Positions 23,001 to 34,700 of a stretch of 64,000 nucleotides of DNA are shown here, piece after piece (position 1 is the first letter of the stretch; the number at the start of each line of letters is the position of its first letter). The notes below the pieces were generated by a model. That model had not been told where the DNA came from and ran no database searches. It saw nothing but the letters and a program-made list of their open reading frames with translations. Source of the DNA: Phlebotomus papatasi (Eukaryota > Arthropoda > Insecta > Diptera > Psychodidae); contig NC_077224.1 in the NCBI RefSeq assembly GCF_024763615.1, positions 67,466,712 to 67,530,711 on the forward strand. The letters run 5' to 3'. The position numbers and the translations under genes are program-made.

Positions 23001-26000
23001 CGAGAGGCTACTGTATTACAATATATTGCGTATAAGAGGGTAGATTCATTAAAAGAATATAGGAAAAATATAATGTTTTGAAATCAGATTATGTGCGGAT
23101 CCTGAAAGTCTTCCCCTACTGTAATTTCTTTTGAGCAAAAAAAAACAAAAACTTCTTTATTTAAAACCTAGAACAGTTCCTCAGTTTAACTTTTTTTCAA
23201 GACTCATTTACTAAATGAATATGATCCATATACAACTAACTAAAACAGGATATGTTTTCTTTGGCCGTTGACTATCTGAAAATTTACTGTACAATTTCTA
23301 GATAATTGTTTATCTTCCCAAGAATATTCAAAACGAATTTTCCAAAGTAATGTTATCATCCTTCCCTATAACAGTTTAATCACAGAATATTAAAAAAATA
23401 AAATAAATAAAATACTAAGAAAACTCAGATTTTTGGTCATAAATCATTCTGAAAATTGATTTTACTATTATTCTTTTAATTTATAATCGCTAAAAAATCT
23501 GATTTATTTAATTTTTAAATTTTATTCAATGAAATTTGTTTTTTTTTTATTTTTCGAACTTTTTCGAGAAACTAATTGCCAAACTTTTTCATAAATGTTC
23601 CGATTCTGAGTTGATTTGGGCTATAATAATTTTTTATTGCAAATAGAGATCATTGTCGCTTGCTCAAAACAGTCCATCGTGTAATTTTAAAAGTGCAAAA
23701 TTGCCAGACTCAGTTTAGAATTCAACCAAGGCTGTAATAGCTAATTATATAATGTATGAATTATATTATGTAATAGCTAATTATCATGAAATGCTGGAAA
23801 CACCTTGATTTTCAAAGTATCAACGTTTTTTTCTCACAATTATACGGCATTTTAAAATAGTTCTCAGATAAATTGCGATTATTTAGTTCATCTTAGACAT
23901 AATTTCAGTTTCTCTATGAAATAATTGCTGCTGATCATATTTTCGGCATGTTTTTTCAATTTTTTCCAAAACAATTTTGCAACAAACTAGATTAATATTA
24001 AGAAATTTGCATGAGAATTGCGACAAAATTAACCTTGTTCCTTGGGAACACTTCTCGTTTCGGGGTCTTGAAAAGCTTTATTTTCCTTACTGTGTTATCA
24101 CACTTGCGCATTAAAATTTTAATATGATTAATTGTCGCTGGTGATAGTCCAAATCTGTAATTTGTGTGTTTGAATCATTTTATATTCAAAATTTGTTCTA
24201 TTTGTTGATAAAAAGGTAGACTTGGCCCGTGAAATTTGATATAAATTGATTTATAGCATTAATGCGATTTTCTCTTTAATTTTTTAATGTGAAAAATATT
24301 TATGCTTTAGGTAAATTTAAACTTATTTTTGCAGGCCAAGTCCACTTCTTTATCGATAAATAGAAAAACCCCAAATATTAAGTGACTCAAAGACACAAAT
24401 AACATATTTGGACGCTCACAAGCGACAATTAATGTAAATCACATTAAAATTTTAATGTGCAAGTGTGATAACGCCGTTAAACAAAAAATACTATCTTTGA
24501 CGAAAAACTAAAATAAACTTGTTTACGTTTCAGATGTGATTTTTTTATAGGAGACCCTCCACCTTCCTTCTTATTCATTAAAGTGTTTATCAGTCTCATA
24601 CAAACGTGTTTTTTATAAATTATACGCAAAAAATTTGATTTGCTGTATAATTCTTCCCCGGTCTCCCCGATATTTTAGGTTAGGAAATCAATAGGCAATA
24701 TTATAAGGGATAAACATATTTTAGTAACCAATTTTAGAACCAAATTATTAAATTGAAAAAACTCAAATTGATCAGTAAATAATAATTCCTTTATCAGAAA
24801 TCAAATTTAAATCTCTATGTTTTTTTTTAAATATTAGAATAGCTCATTTTTTTACTAACTTACTATTTTTATTTTGTGCAAAATACCATGACCGTTGTCT
24901 TATACTTTCGTACTCAAATCTAAATTGGATTTGCTGTCCAAGCATTTGAAAAAATGAATTTGAATTTCACAGGTTTTGATAACTGGATCTAAACAAACGG
25001 TAGGGTAAGTGTGGCAAATTTTGGCATAGTTGCATGCAAGCGTCAAAGTCTCAAGTTTGAAATGTAATATTTTAAATTAAAATTGATTTTTTTTATTCTT
25101 TCTTTTTAAAGAGTGTTGCTTGAAACCTTGTAAAGAGTTTACCGTCTTTATTTACTCTAAAATCATTCTTAATACATTTTAAAATGAATAAAAATATAGA
25201 CATAGCTTTGGTGCCCTATTTCGACCACCTTCATTCTCATAGTTCCTTGCCCTTCCAGAATTCTTTAAATATCTTTTTCAGATCATCTTGCTCGTCGAAG
25301 CTACGTTTTTTTTTGTTATTCTTTTGCATTGTATAATCTCTAGAGTACGTAAAATCTAAAAGTTCATGGAAATTCGAGGAACAAAAAAGGTGGCCGAAAT
25401 TTCGAGCTGACCGGAATTTGGCACACTTACCCTATAGCAGAAACAAAATTAACTGAAAATACATTCTAGCTTTCGGTCAATGGGTCAATGCTTTCAATAT
25501 TTACGTTTCTATCTTACTGTTTTTTTTTATTCTTTTGTTTGGATCGAGAGATATATGTGGAGCTCAGAGGCAAAATGACACATATCCTATGCTTTAGCCA
25601 TAGGATATGTGTCATTTTGCCTCTGAGCTCCACATATAAACTATAAACTGTGATAACCAAAAAAATAACAAACATTTTTTGTCAGAATTAGATCAGCCAA
25701 TAGAATTACAGGAAAAGTTCGCCATATTGAAATACCTAATTTTCTATTGGTCGATTAAATTCTCTAATTTTAGGAATAATATTTAATATTTTTCTTAAAA
25801 TCCCTAAACTAAACATTTTCTTACAGAATCATCCCTGTGCTCTATCCCCTTTATCCTTACTCTCATCCCCCTTGTCTTCAGCGGAGAGACATGCAAGGAG
25901 CAACGGAAGAAAATCTTTGTGAAAATTCTCTCAATTCAGCCAAAGTGCGCCTCCATGGCGACTTTTGGAAAATTCCTGCGAAATTTTACTCTAAGTGGCC

Positions 26001-26164
26001 TACATGGTTCTTTTGAACTGAAAGCCTGGGAGTTCATGAGCATAGACCTGAGACTACTGAGCGAAATGGTCCAGACAATTGGGATTTATCTCACAATATT
26101 CATCCAATTTGAGATAACGTACTACGGCAAGTACGGTAGTGGGTATGTTTATGTTCCTCAGTGA
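20082..26164 (+). CDS. Gustatory receptor, gene 4 of the tandem array
   Basis: GR-family seven-transmembrane receptor with two coding exons, 20082-20880 and 25827-26164, giving 378 residues. The start ATG lies 188 bp after the stop of gene 3. Exon 1 ends in phase 1 at a G before GTAAGT, after DFYWNF. Exon 2 starts AA/TCA (Glu-Ser-Ser-Leu-Cys) and runs unbroken through FLRNFTLSGLHGSF and SIDLRLL to the signature IYLTIFIQFE. This gene has therefore lost, or never had, the phase-0 intron before the signature seen in genes 1 and 3. A 15-residue Tyr/Gly-rich tail follows IQFE. The 4.9 kb intron holds several nested MITEs and a perfect hairpin. Codon composition in exon 2 is richer in G+C than in the other receptor genes. 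Ligand unknown. Confidence 0.87.
21335..21841. mobile_element. CCCTTTAA-ended element nested in MITE
   Basis: The left end is CCCTTTAAGGACG and the right end, inverted, is CCCTTTAACAACG. The right flank is TTAA and the left flank GTAA, compatible with an old TTAA duplication (piggyBac-like). It is about 507 bp with no coding capacity. Confidence 0.5.
21922..22435. mobile_element. Near-palindromic TTCGTAAA-rich MITE
   Basis: The left end TACACAGAAAATAATATTTT is complemented by the right end (inverted TACACAGGAAAAAATATTTT). The two halves are inverted copies of each other nearly throughout, with arms of about 240 bp rich in TTCGTAAA and TTTACGAAC words. A transcript would fold into one long hairpin. 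A right-half copy lies at 37460-37719. Confidence 0.7.
22776..23015. mobile_element. CAGTAGACTCTC-family MITE, copy 1
   Basis: The ends are CAGTAGACTCTCTCT (left) and inverted CAGTAGCCTCTCGCT (right), flanked by TA. Relatives lie at 33123-33435, 33443-33922 and 56911-57244. The interior contains the inverted words CAATCGGGC and CGATTGAG. Confidence 0.65.
23016..24093. other. Intron of receptor gene 4, nothing recognised
   Basis: AT-rich intronic DNA without coding frames. The direct word TAATAGCTAATTA occurs twice near 23726-23775. Confidence 0.35.
24094..24472. mobile_element. GTTATCACACTTGC-family MITE, uninterrupted copy
   Basis: The ends are GTTATCACACTTGCGCATTA (left) and inverted GTTATCACACTTGCACATTA (right), followed on both sides by ATTAATTGTCGCT. 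About 379 bp, no coding capacity. A second copy at 56873-57611 is more than 85% similar by eye and contains a nested MITE. This copy therefore shows the empty site. Confidence 0.7.
25003..25432. mobile_element. GGGTAAGTGTGCC-family MITE, complete copy
   Basis: It begins GGGTAAGTGTGGCAAATT and ends inverted GGGTAAGTGTGCCAAATT. TA lies on each side (25001-25002, 25433-25434). Shared interior words include GCATGCAAGCGTCAAAGTCT and TTTACTCTAAAATCATTCTT. Other copies: 21028-22459 (inverted, interrupted), 38386-38740 and 39172-39600. Confidence 0.75.
25552..25638. repeat. Perfect 40 bp inverted repeat (hairpin)
   Basis: Positions 25552-25591 are exactly the reverse complement of 25599-25638, with a 7-base loop (CTTTAGC). 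The arm begins TATATGTGGAGCTCAGAGGC. G+C content in the arm is above the local background. It lies about 190 bp upstream of the acceptor of receptor gene 4 exon 2. It could be a recent fold-back insertion, a hairpin-RNA source or an assembly artefact. Confidence 0.85.
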
Positions 26165-26899
26165 ATGGATTGGATCAGCCGGGTTTATTGGGGGTGGTAA
26201 TGAAACTGCAAACTCACCGAAAATCCCGGATCAATGTCATGGGGCGACTGATGGACAGCGCTGAATTATTGTTTGCACAACTATCTCTGGATTTTGGCAC
26301 TTTTATCACGGAAATAGTGTCTCTATCGGCTAGAAAACACACAAAGCCGCACACATGCACGTCCGAGTCGCGCAAAGAAAAACAATTTGCAAAGTGATTA
26401 TCCCCTCCACCTTTTTCAATTGTCGATGTTGGTAGCCTTGGAGAGCCCATAAAAGATTTTTCTATGGGAATTTATGTTAGACTTTCTGAGGAAATGTCTT
26501 CGGCATGTTCCATAAAAATATTTTGCGGTTTTTGCAAGAACAATAAATTAAAATTGAAATAAATTCTGAAATTGTTTTATTGACTCCTATTTTATTATCA
26601 ACCTCAATACTTCTTTTTTAAAATTAGAATTTTTAATTTAACTTAAAGCCCCAAGAGAGAAACAAAAACATTATAAAAATAATATAAAAGTAAAAATGAA
26701 AAATAAAATTAAAAAAAATTAAAAAATAGAGAAACAAAAAATATGTTCTATTAATTTGATAATAGACAAGGCTACATAATTGAACTAGCTAGGACTTTAA
26801 TTTTATCTCCAGAAAAAAAACAAAAATTAAATAAATTATTAAGAGGATTGTAAACTCTACGATTTTAAGGTTTTATAGCAAAAAGGTTCACCTTATCAC

Positions 26900-28060
26900 A
26901 AGTTTGTAACAAAATTAGACAAATCAGGGCTGAGAGTTAACCAAAAAAAACCAATATGGTTCTGTTCACCAATAGGAGGAAAGTCAAGACGGACAAGGTA
27001 CTTATTTTTTATGGTAAGAAAACTATCATTAAAGATAGGGTTAAATATCTTCGCGTCATTTTGGACAAGAAATTGATATGGAGGTTTCACTTGGAGGAGA
27101 AGATGAACACAGCCTTGCGAAGCCTGTAGCAGTGCAGGAGAATGATTGGCAAGACCTGGCAACTTTCTCCAAATGTGATGCACTTTATTTACACGCAAGT
27201 GGTGAGACCAGTCATTAGCTTTGCATCTGTATTCTGGTGGCTTAGAGTAAAGTTGAAGTGTACGGTTGAGGCTTTCAACAGGTTTCACAGACGTGCTTGT
27301 CTTGCAATCACGGGGGCTTTAAGATTGACGCCAACTGCTGCTCTGGAAGTGCTACGGAATTTGCTTTCTCTACACATTTTTGTTGAACCGGAGGCTTTAA
27401 AGTGTGTAATTATTATTATATATTTATTACTCTTAAGCACATACAATTAACAAAAAGTATACAGCAATAAGGCATGAATCAGGCATCCGCCGCCGTCTTA
27501 GTGTTGGTGACCAGCCTCCAAAGCCAAAAGGCGGAAATGCTTCTTCTCAGGCTGTATAGTCTTTTGTCGTATATAACGATCTTTTCCATTTTATCAGACA
27601 AATAAATTTCAATTACAAAATAGGCCCTATTGCAGAGATAATCGGAAATATGATCAAGATAGATGTGACAGGAGCAACTAGGCTCGTGGCGTCACAACGA
27701 GTTTAATTCAACACAAAGAAATTAGGCTAAGGAATAGAGAATTATGGAATGATAGAAGGACTTTGATTGGGCATCGTAAGATTCTGAGAGACGTTAAGGA
27801 CATCTTCCCTTCAACTGCTATGTTGTGAGATGCTTCGTACCCAAAGGAAATGTTTTCTGGGAATATAGAGAAAATCAGAATCTTAACTGAAAACGATAAG
27901 CTCTACGTCTACAATTGCGTCGAGGAAATCTCTATATCTAGATGCCATGGTAAAGTGTTCATGGACGGTTCTGTACCGTACATCGTACAGGGTCTCAAAG
28001 CAGGAGCCGGAGTATTTTGGATGGAGGGAGGAGAACATTGAGATGTCTATTCCTTTAGTC
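26900..28060 (+). pseudogene. Decayed non-LTR retrotransposon (RT and RNase H remnants)
   Basis: Around 26918-27405 the + frame reads GLRVNQKKTNMVLF, then VKYLRVILDKK, then after an in-frame stop near 27127 the block YTQVVRPVISFASVFWW and AITGALRLTPTAALEVL. These are the end of the reverse transcriptase domain and the following region of LINE ORF2 proteins of the I/Jockey/R1 group (established family knowledge). At 27950-28020 the words VFMDGS and GAGVFW match the start of the RNase H domain, in a different frame. Stops and frameshifts mean it is dead. The 5' half is missing. About 180 bp near 27405-27585, ending in TTATTATTATATATTTATTA, may be another insertion on the minus strand. Confidence 0.75.
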
Positions 28061-28106
28061 CTCAATGTGTAGAGGTCATAAAACGTTTGAAAATATTGTC
28101 CAAAGG

Positions 28107-29145
28107 AGAATGGTCAAAAGTATATGGGCGCTGGTCCCGGAATCGCCACAAACGAGAGTAGGCGCATTTTGTAGGTACCAATACAAGATTAAAAAATTGC
28201 CGGAATCCAGGACGATAAACGCTGGGAGTCCTTGTAAAAAGGCCTTTATCCTTCCGATAAATCGCTGTTTTGACAACAAACTACAGAAGAACAGGGTCAG
28301 TGTATTACTTAAACTTTTTATTCATGCATACCACCCTATCCCGCAACCCTTTATTCTTGTAGCCCCTATACAAAATGAGAGCATTTTACCTTATAATTCT
28401 TTTCTGAGAGGAGGTAAAATGCTGAAATTCGACATGGGAACAAAGCTTAGGGAAGACTCTTTAACTTTATACCATCCCAACACCCACCTGTCTGATAGTC
28501 CCAATATAGAAAGAATTTCTTCGCATTGTTATTAATCCACTGAATTGCATATTAGTACAACTTCTGTAGATAATAAATCGAGAAGCAACTCCAAAACCTT
28601 GATTACAATATCAAAAAAATCACCACTAATGCCAATTATATTATATGAGGATATGTTTCTATCTTTCACGTAAAAGCAGATCTTAATGAGGCGAAAAATG
28701 AAATATAAAAAATCTGGAAAATTATTGTTAACGTTACTACTTATTCATTTTTTTCATTCAATCAAGCTCGATCAAAAAGTTCTTCGTGAGGATTGTTGAA
28801 AATACCTCTTCTCAGAAACAAGTTATAAAGTAAAATGCTCTCATTTTGTATGGGGGCTATCAGAATGGAGGGTGGGGGGAGGGGTGGTATGCATGGATAA
28901 AAAGTTTAAGTAATACACTGACGTTATACCGAATTTCATCAAGATCACTTTAACAGTTTTTGCGTAATTTGTTGTCAAAATAATGATTTATCGGAAGGAC
29001 AGAGGCTTTTTTACAAGGACTTCCAGCGTTTATCGTTCTGGGTCCCGAGAATTTTTTTTAATCTTATACCAGTATTTGCAAAATGCGCCTACTCTCAACT
29101 CTGGATAAAGATGAATCGGTGCCCATGTATACTTTTGACCATTCT
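28107..29145. mobile_element. Long fold-back element next to the LINE remnant
   Basis: About 28107-28395 is an imperfect inverted copy of about 28840-29145. Matching words include GAATGGTCAAAAGTATA, TTACAAGGACTTCCAGCGTT (inverted) and CTCATTTTGTATGGGGGCTA (inverted). Arms are about 290 bp with a 440 bp spacer. A third inverted piece of the left edge lies at about 29260-29300 (GGCGATTCCGGGAC). The long open frames on both strands here come from this repeat and encode nothing recognisable. Confidence 0.6.
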
Positions 29146-29336
29146 TTCTTCTAAAAAATAGTTTTTATGCTCTAGTCTAGAACTTTTCCTCCATAGTTTA
29201 GAACATCGGTTCCAGAACAAAACTATACCAATGTCTATCCATTGACATAGATCCCGGTCGTGGCGATTCCGGGACTGGGTTTGACCATTCCCTTTGAGGG
29301 ACTCTACTGTAATTTTTTCTCGAAAATAAGGTGTTA

Positions 29337-30201
29337 GGGTAAATAGGGCTAATACAAAACTTGCTCCAAATGGAAATTTTTCCGCTAATCCAAATGGAAA
29401 CGTCATTATTTTCATGATAAATACAGTACTAAATTATTATATTTATATATTTTCTATACCACAGTTTCATTATTCAGTTAATTTTGCTCCAATTAAAGCG
29501 AAAATTCAAATTTTAATTTGTTAATTTCTCAGAAAAATTAAAAGTGTACCTTTTCACCATCGAATTTTTCATTGATCTACCCGATCTACCAAGTGTTCCA
29601 ATGAAAAACACAATAAGGTGACTATTGTTTATTCGTTTTGTTTAACATTTATGTCATATTTCTGGCAAATTTTAGTTAAATTGAGTTCTAATCTTTGTTG
29701 TTACCGGTATGTGAAGTTTTCAAATGAAATAATTACCTATTTCGTGAACAAAAAGGGTTTTTCTGAAGTGTCTGCAAATGCTTCAATAGGAAACCCCGGA
29801 AATATGATTTTTTTGGTGAGATTTTCTTACTGTTTTAGATGAGAAAGCAAAATGACCAGGAATAAGAACAAATCCTGCACTCAAGAGCAACTCAACAATA
29901 TTTTAGAAGCCTTTTGACACGGTTTCACTTACACTGTTTGTCTCCAATTAGAAACTTTCCCTTGTCTCCATTTGGATTAATTTGTTTCCAATATCAGCAT
30001 TTTACGCTCGCGTATTTTTCTTGTATTTCAGAAGTTTTCAAATTATCTAAAGAATTTTCACTAAACAGTATAACATTCTGGAAGAGTCAAGGAGCAAATT
30101 TATGTAATTCTCTTCAGAAAAAAATATGAACTAACTAAAGTGTTGAATCTTCTGTCAAAGTTAAAGCGTCTGGAAATGGTTTTGAATTAGGACATTTACC
30201 C
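29337..30201 (+). mobile_element. pogo-like TA-flanked element, copy 1
   Basis: Inverted ends GGGTAAATAGGGCTAATAC and (inverted) GGGTAAATGTCCTAATTC are flanked by TA at 29335-29336 and 30202-30203. Near 29850 the + strand encodes MTRNKNKSCTQEQLNNILEAF followed by a stop. This resembles the N-terminal helix-turn-helix (pipsqueak/CENP-B type) of pogo-group transposases. Most of a transposase is absent, so it is non-autonomous. The second copy is inverted at 41826-42890. Confidence 0.6.
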
Positions 30202-30439
30202 TAATTGAAATCTAAATTTCCTTCCTTGAATTTTGATTTTGTATCAAAAAGTGGGAAAAATTTCCGTGGAAGCATTGGATTATTCCTTGGAAATTTCTCT
30301 GTAAATTTTTTAGAGGCCCCCAACAAAATTGACAGTCAACCTGTGACGTTTTATGTAAGAGGAAAATATTGGTGGAAAATATTGATGTTTTTTGCCCTTA
30401 TCATCGAATAATTTGTGTAATGTTCATTGAATAATAACA

Positions 30440-31008
30440 ATGGAAGAACTTCTGAATGAAATTGTGCCCCCAGCGGAACTTGAGGTGAGTCAAAATGGGC
30501 TTTTTTTCTCCATCTCCAAAAACGCAATCTCAGTGATGGCGTGTGAAATGCCTTTTTTGTGTTCTGGCTCTCTGACTCATTTGTTGCCTTGTTTTCTGGT
30601 CAGAAATTCGAGAAAAAGTATCAGCAGGAGGTGGAGGAACAAAATGTCAGCCACAAGACACAATTTGAGTATGCATGGTGCCTGGTGAGGAGCAACTATC
30701 AGGCTGACATCCAGAAGGGTATCATCCTGCTGGAAGATCTGGCCACAAGGCATGCTGAAGGAAAGAGGGATTACATCTACTACCTGGCCATTGGACACAC
30801 ACGCATCAAAGAGTACACCGTGGCACTCAAGTACGTCCGGAGTTTCCTGCAGATTGAACCAAACAACCAGCAAGTGATCAACCTGGAGCAGATCATCAAG
30901 AAGAAACTTGAACGGGAGGGCATGATTGGTGTAGCTGTGGCCGGTGGAGCAGCTGCTCTGGTCGTGGGAGGTCTTCTCGGTCTAGGACTAGCGCTGGCCA
31001 AGAAATGA
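30440..31008 (+). CDS. Fis1: Mitochondrial fission 1 protein
   Basis: Tail-anchored adaptor of the outer mitochondrial and peroxisomal membrane that takes part in organelle fission. Exons 30440-30484 and 30604-31008 give 149 residues, close to the 145-155 usual for Fis1. The 119 bp intron is phase 0, with donor GAG|GTGAGT and acceptor GGTCAG|AAA. The N-terminal arm is MEELLNEIVPPAELE. The TPR-like bundle includes TQFEYAWCLVRS and RDYIYYLAIGHTRIKEYTVA, with the expected YAWCLV and DYIYYLA helices. The C-terminal membrane anchor is a Gly/Ala/Leu-rich stretch (about residues 123-146) ending in the basic tail AKK. It converges with Chd1, with 718 bp between the stop codons. The coding sequence has normal codon use, so it stands out from the AT-rich flanks. 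Identification is secure. Confidence 0.96.
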
Positions 31009-31726
31009 CATACCAAAAATATTCCAAAGTGATCTATAATCCCTTCGAAAAAAGATGCAAAAAGAAAATGTGAAAAGATTTATTGAAAGTAAATAAGGCT
31101 TGAATTTCTATGTAATTTTATTCTTTTCTTCTTTATTGGCAAACTTAAAACTTATCTCTTTATTGTATTTTTTTATTTACAATAATTCATTTTCTTTTTT
31201 ACTATCTCCAGTGTCATTTAAATTAGATAACCCTACGCGGTATTCACGCATTTCAGATTTCTTTGCTTCCAAAGAATTTTCCATTATATTTCTTTTTTAA
31301 TTGGAATTTCATGCACCCATTCATGCTAAAAATCTATTCCATCTCTAAAAATCCTTTTCTGTTAAATAATCCATCAATACATGTTCCCCCAAATCTCACT
31401 AAACACGCCATCACTAAATTACAATAATACACATTTTATTCTTTTGCATGTTTTTTTTTGTTTCCTGTCCTCCCCCTTCACGGTCAAACTGTAGAAAAGA
31501 AAATGCACAGAGAGGGAAACAGAGATATCATAAATTCTTCCTCCTGATAGAGAAAGAAAAATCCTTCAATGTTGAGAATTGAAATTTCAGTTTGTGAAAA
31601 TTATTAATTTACTGTAATATTTTTTTTTCAATTGATTTCTCTTAACATTTAAACCCTATTTCAACTATTCTTTTAAATGTGTTGTTTTTTTCCTTTAAAT
31701 TTTCTCATTTCCGCCGACGCGACGCA
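31009..31726. other. 3' flank between Fis1 and Chd1
   Basis: The 3' untranslated regions of both convergent genes are expected here. The + strand is AT-rich with ATAAGG and AATAAT-like words but no exact AATAAA close to the Fis1 stop. No further gene is seen. Confidence 0.35.
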
Positions 31727-34700
31727 CTACTGCGAGTTGGCCGGCGGTTGTCGTCTGTCGTAGTCTCGACGGTAGTCGACATACTCTCGGTCTCTATTCC
31801 AATCAATTGAGCCTCCACCCGGTGGGGCATATCGATCCCGGTAGCCGGGCGCCATGTCGGCTGGAGATTGGTAATAGGAGCCTGTTGGCAGGTAGAGACC
31901 ACTTCCGTAGTTTCCGTGTCCTGATGGGTATCTACTGAAAAAAAAATCAAGAGATCCCAGTGATAAAAGCTTCACCTTTCTCAGTGAAATTTATGACTCC
32001 GGCACACCTTTTAGGTCAGGAAAATTTCATGAAGTCGAAATTCACATCTCTTTCGCACTTTCTTCTTTTTCTTTTGAACATCACAACAAATTTAATTTAG
32101 TTCAATCGAATTTTGTGTTGAAAAGAATGAAGACGATGTCAATTTCGATTTCGTGAAACTTTCCTTTATCCAAAAAAGGTCTATCCCAGGCTTTTAAATT
32201 GAAAAATGTTCCTTTCTTCTTATAAGTCAGTCTAAATTTAAAAAAATAAATTATTGCTTAAATAATAATATAAAGAAAATATGCAAATTTTTGCCTGATT
32301 TATGTATCAAATTTTTTTTGTTTAATAAACTATCATTATTTTTATTAAAATGTATTTTTCAATATCCCTTAAGTACATAAAGAAAAGAAGTTGGAGGCAA
32401 ACATTGAAATAAAAGGATATTTAGTTAGTTTAATCCCTTAATAATAAAGAAAAATAGCCCAACAGTTTTTTTCGTTTCAAAGAAAGCTGCACAAAGTTTG
32501 TGCCCAAATTTATGATCGGAAAGTTTGACATTGAGTCAATTTTGATAATATTTTCTTATGACTCCGGCACACCATTTAGATCAGGAAAATTTCATGAAGT
32601 CGAAATTCGAATCCTTTTCTTTCTCACATGTTTTGCATATGGCTATCTCGTTCTTTCGCACAGCAAATTCGATTGAGCTAAATTCAATTTGGAGTGATGT
32701 TCAAAAAAAGAAGAAGAGTACAATAAAATGAGATAGACATATTCAAAGCATGTAAGAAAAAAAGGAATTCGAATTTCGACTTCATGAAATTTTCCTGATC
32801 TAAAAGGTGTGCCGGAGCCATTACATTCCCTATCCTAATTTGAATTCTAAGTGAAAAATTCTTTTCTTATGCCTTCGGCACACCTTTTAAATCAGGAAAA
32901 TTTCACGAAGTCGAAATTCGGATCCCTTTCTTTCTCACATGTTTTGAATATGTCTATTTCATTCTCGCGAACTCTTCTTCTCTCACACATCACTCCAAAT
33001 TCAATTTAGCTCAATCGAATTTGGTGAATTTGGTCGAATTTGGTCAAAACATGTGAGAAAGGGGTTCGAATTTCGATTTCATGAAATTTCCCTGATCTAA
33101 AAGGTGTCCCGGTGCCATTAGATACAGTAGACTCTCTCAAATTCGGGCATATAGGACCGAAATGTCAGCCGAATTAGACAGAAATTCGGGCGACATGTGC
33201 ATATAGATATTGAGTTTACACACTGATATATATCGTAAATTGCATGAAAATCCCTCAATAATGCAAAATCACATCAAAACTAAGACAAACCATGCCAAAT
33301 TTGAGCATATTTGATTCATTTGATAATCATAATCAAACTTGAAAAATGACAACAAACTTTTTTCAAATGTAACCGCTGCCCGAATTTAAAAGTAGCCCGA
33401 TCTTAAAAGAGCCGAATTTGCGAGAGTCTACTGTAGCTACACTACAGTAGACTTACGCTAATTCGGTTATTTAGAACCAGGGAGTGAATTCTGAAATTCA
33501 TGAGTTTTTCACGTGAGAAATTCACAGCTTTTAAATCGCCCTTTGTGAATATTTCATGAGCTTTATCATAAAAAGTGTCATGTGAAATAATCACGGTATT
33601 CTAGGATCAACATGATAATTTTTTATTAAAGTGTTTTGAAATACTTAGATTAGACACGATCTAAGATCGGTGAATTTATCACATGATAAACTCACAATCT
33701 CCGAATTCAAACCGAGGCTACCTTTTAATTCTGGTAGCAATTAAATTATAAATAAAAAGTTTGTTGACATTTTTCAAGTTTGATTATGATTATCGCAAAA
33801 TATGATCAAATTTGCCATGGTTATGATTTTTTAATGATATTGAGGATTATTCATTGACTTTGCAATAAATAAGAATTTGTAAATTTGATTAAGTGTATGC
33901 AAAAATGAGAGAGACTGCTGTATTATATTAAGAAATAGTGTTTGTCGTGTTTATATTATATTTGCTGTATTTTTTCTTACTTTCTAATTACGAGTTTAAT
34001 TCATCTGCTTACAAAAAATATTTGGTTTCCAACTTTAGATGAAGCTAATCTGATTAATCTTTTTGCGTTATTTACTGTTTACCGGTTCTCACCCGATTTA
34101 TAAATCACTCAAAAGATCTCCCGAAATTATTTTAAGATTATTGAATTTATTTCGAACGAAATTTCTTAATCGGTTCATAATGGATTAGAACCGATTTATA
34201 AATTACTCGAAACATTGCTCAAAATAACCTTAGGAGCAAGATAATTAGTTATCGGTTACGAACCGGTTCAGTTTTATCGGAAATTCCAAGACTTCATCTT
34301 ATCCTTTGTCTACTTGGATCTTTCTTATTCCACTCCCCTCTACCTCTCCAAAACGATGTGTTGTGATTCATTTAAAAGTGGTACCAACGATTTCATCCAT
34401 ACATAGGTACCTACGACCGGAAAATTCAAAATTTTAAGTTTTTCGAGGTCAAAGATAAGTCAGTCTAGAGGGAATATTTGTTAAATTGATTTGGTCAAAC
34501 TTGAATTTATTTATAAGGGCTTGAAATTTTCAACCCGGATACATCGGTCTTAATCGGTAATGAATCGGTAAAGTATTCGTAAATGATATATTTAGTTCGA
34601 TTGCTTTTCGTTTGTACTTTGTTTGCGCGTATGAATCAAACGACATATCAACTTTAAAAATAAAGTACAGTTCCTCAAATTTGACCTCTTCAAATTTGAA

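Noticed and set aside
28065..28535. 156-codon + strand frame as a gene
   Set aside because: It lies across one arm of a long inverted repeat and encodes nothing recognisable; the complementary arm is open in the same way.
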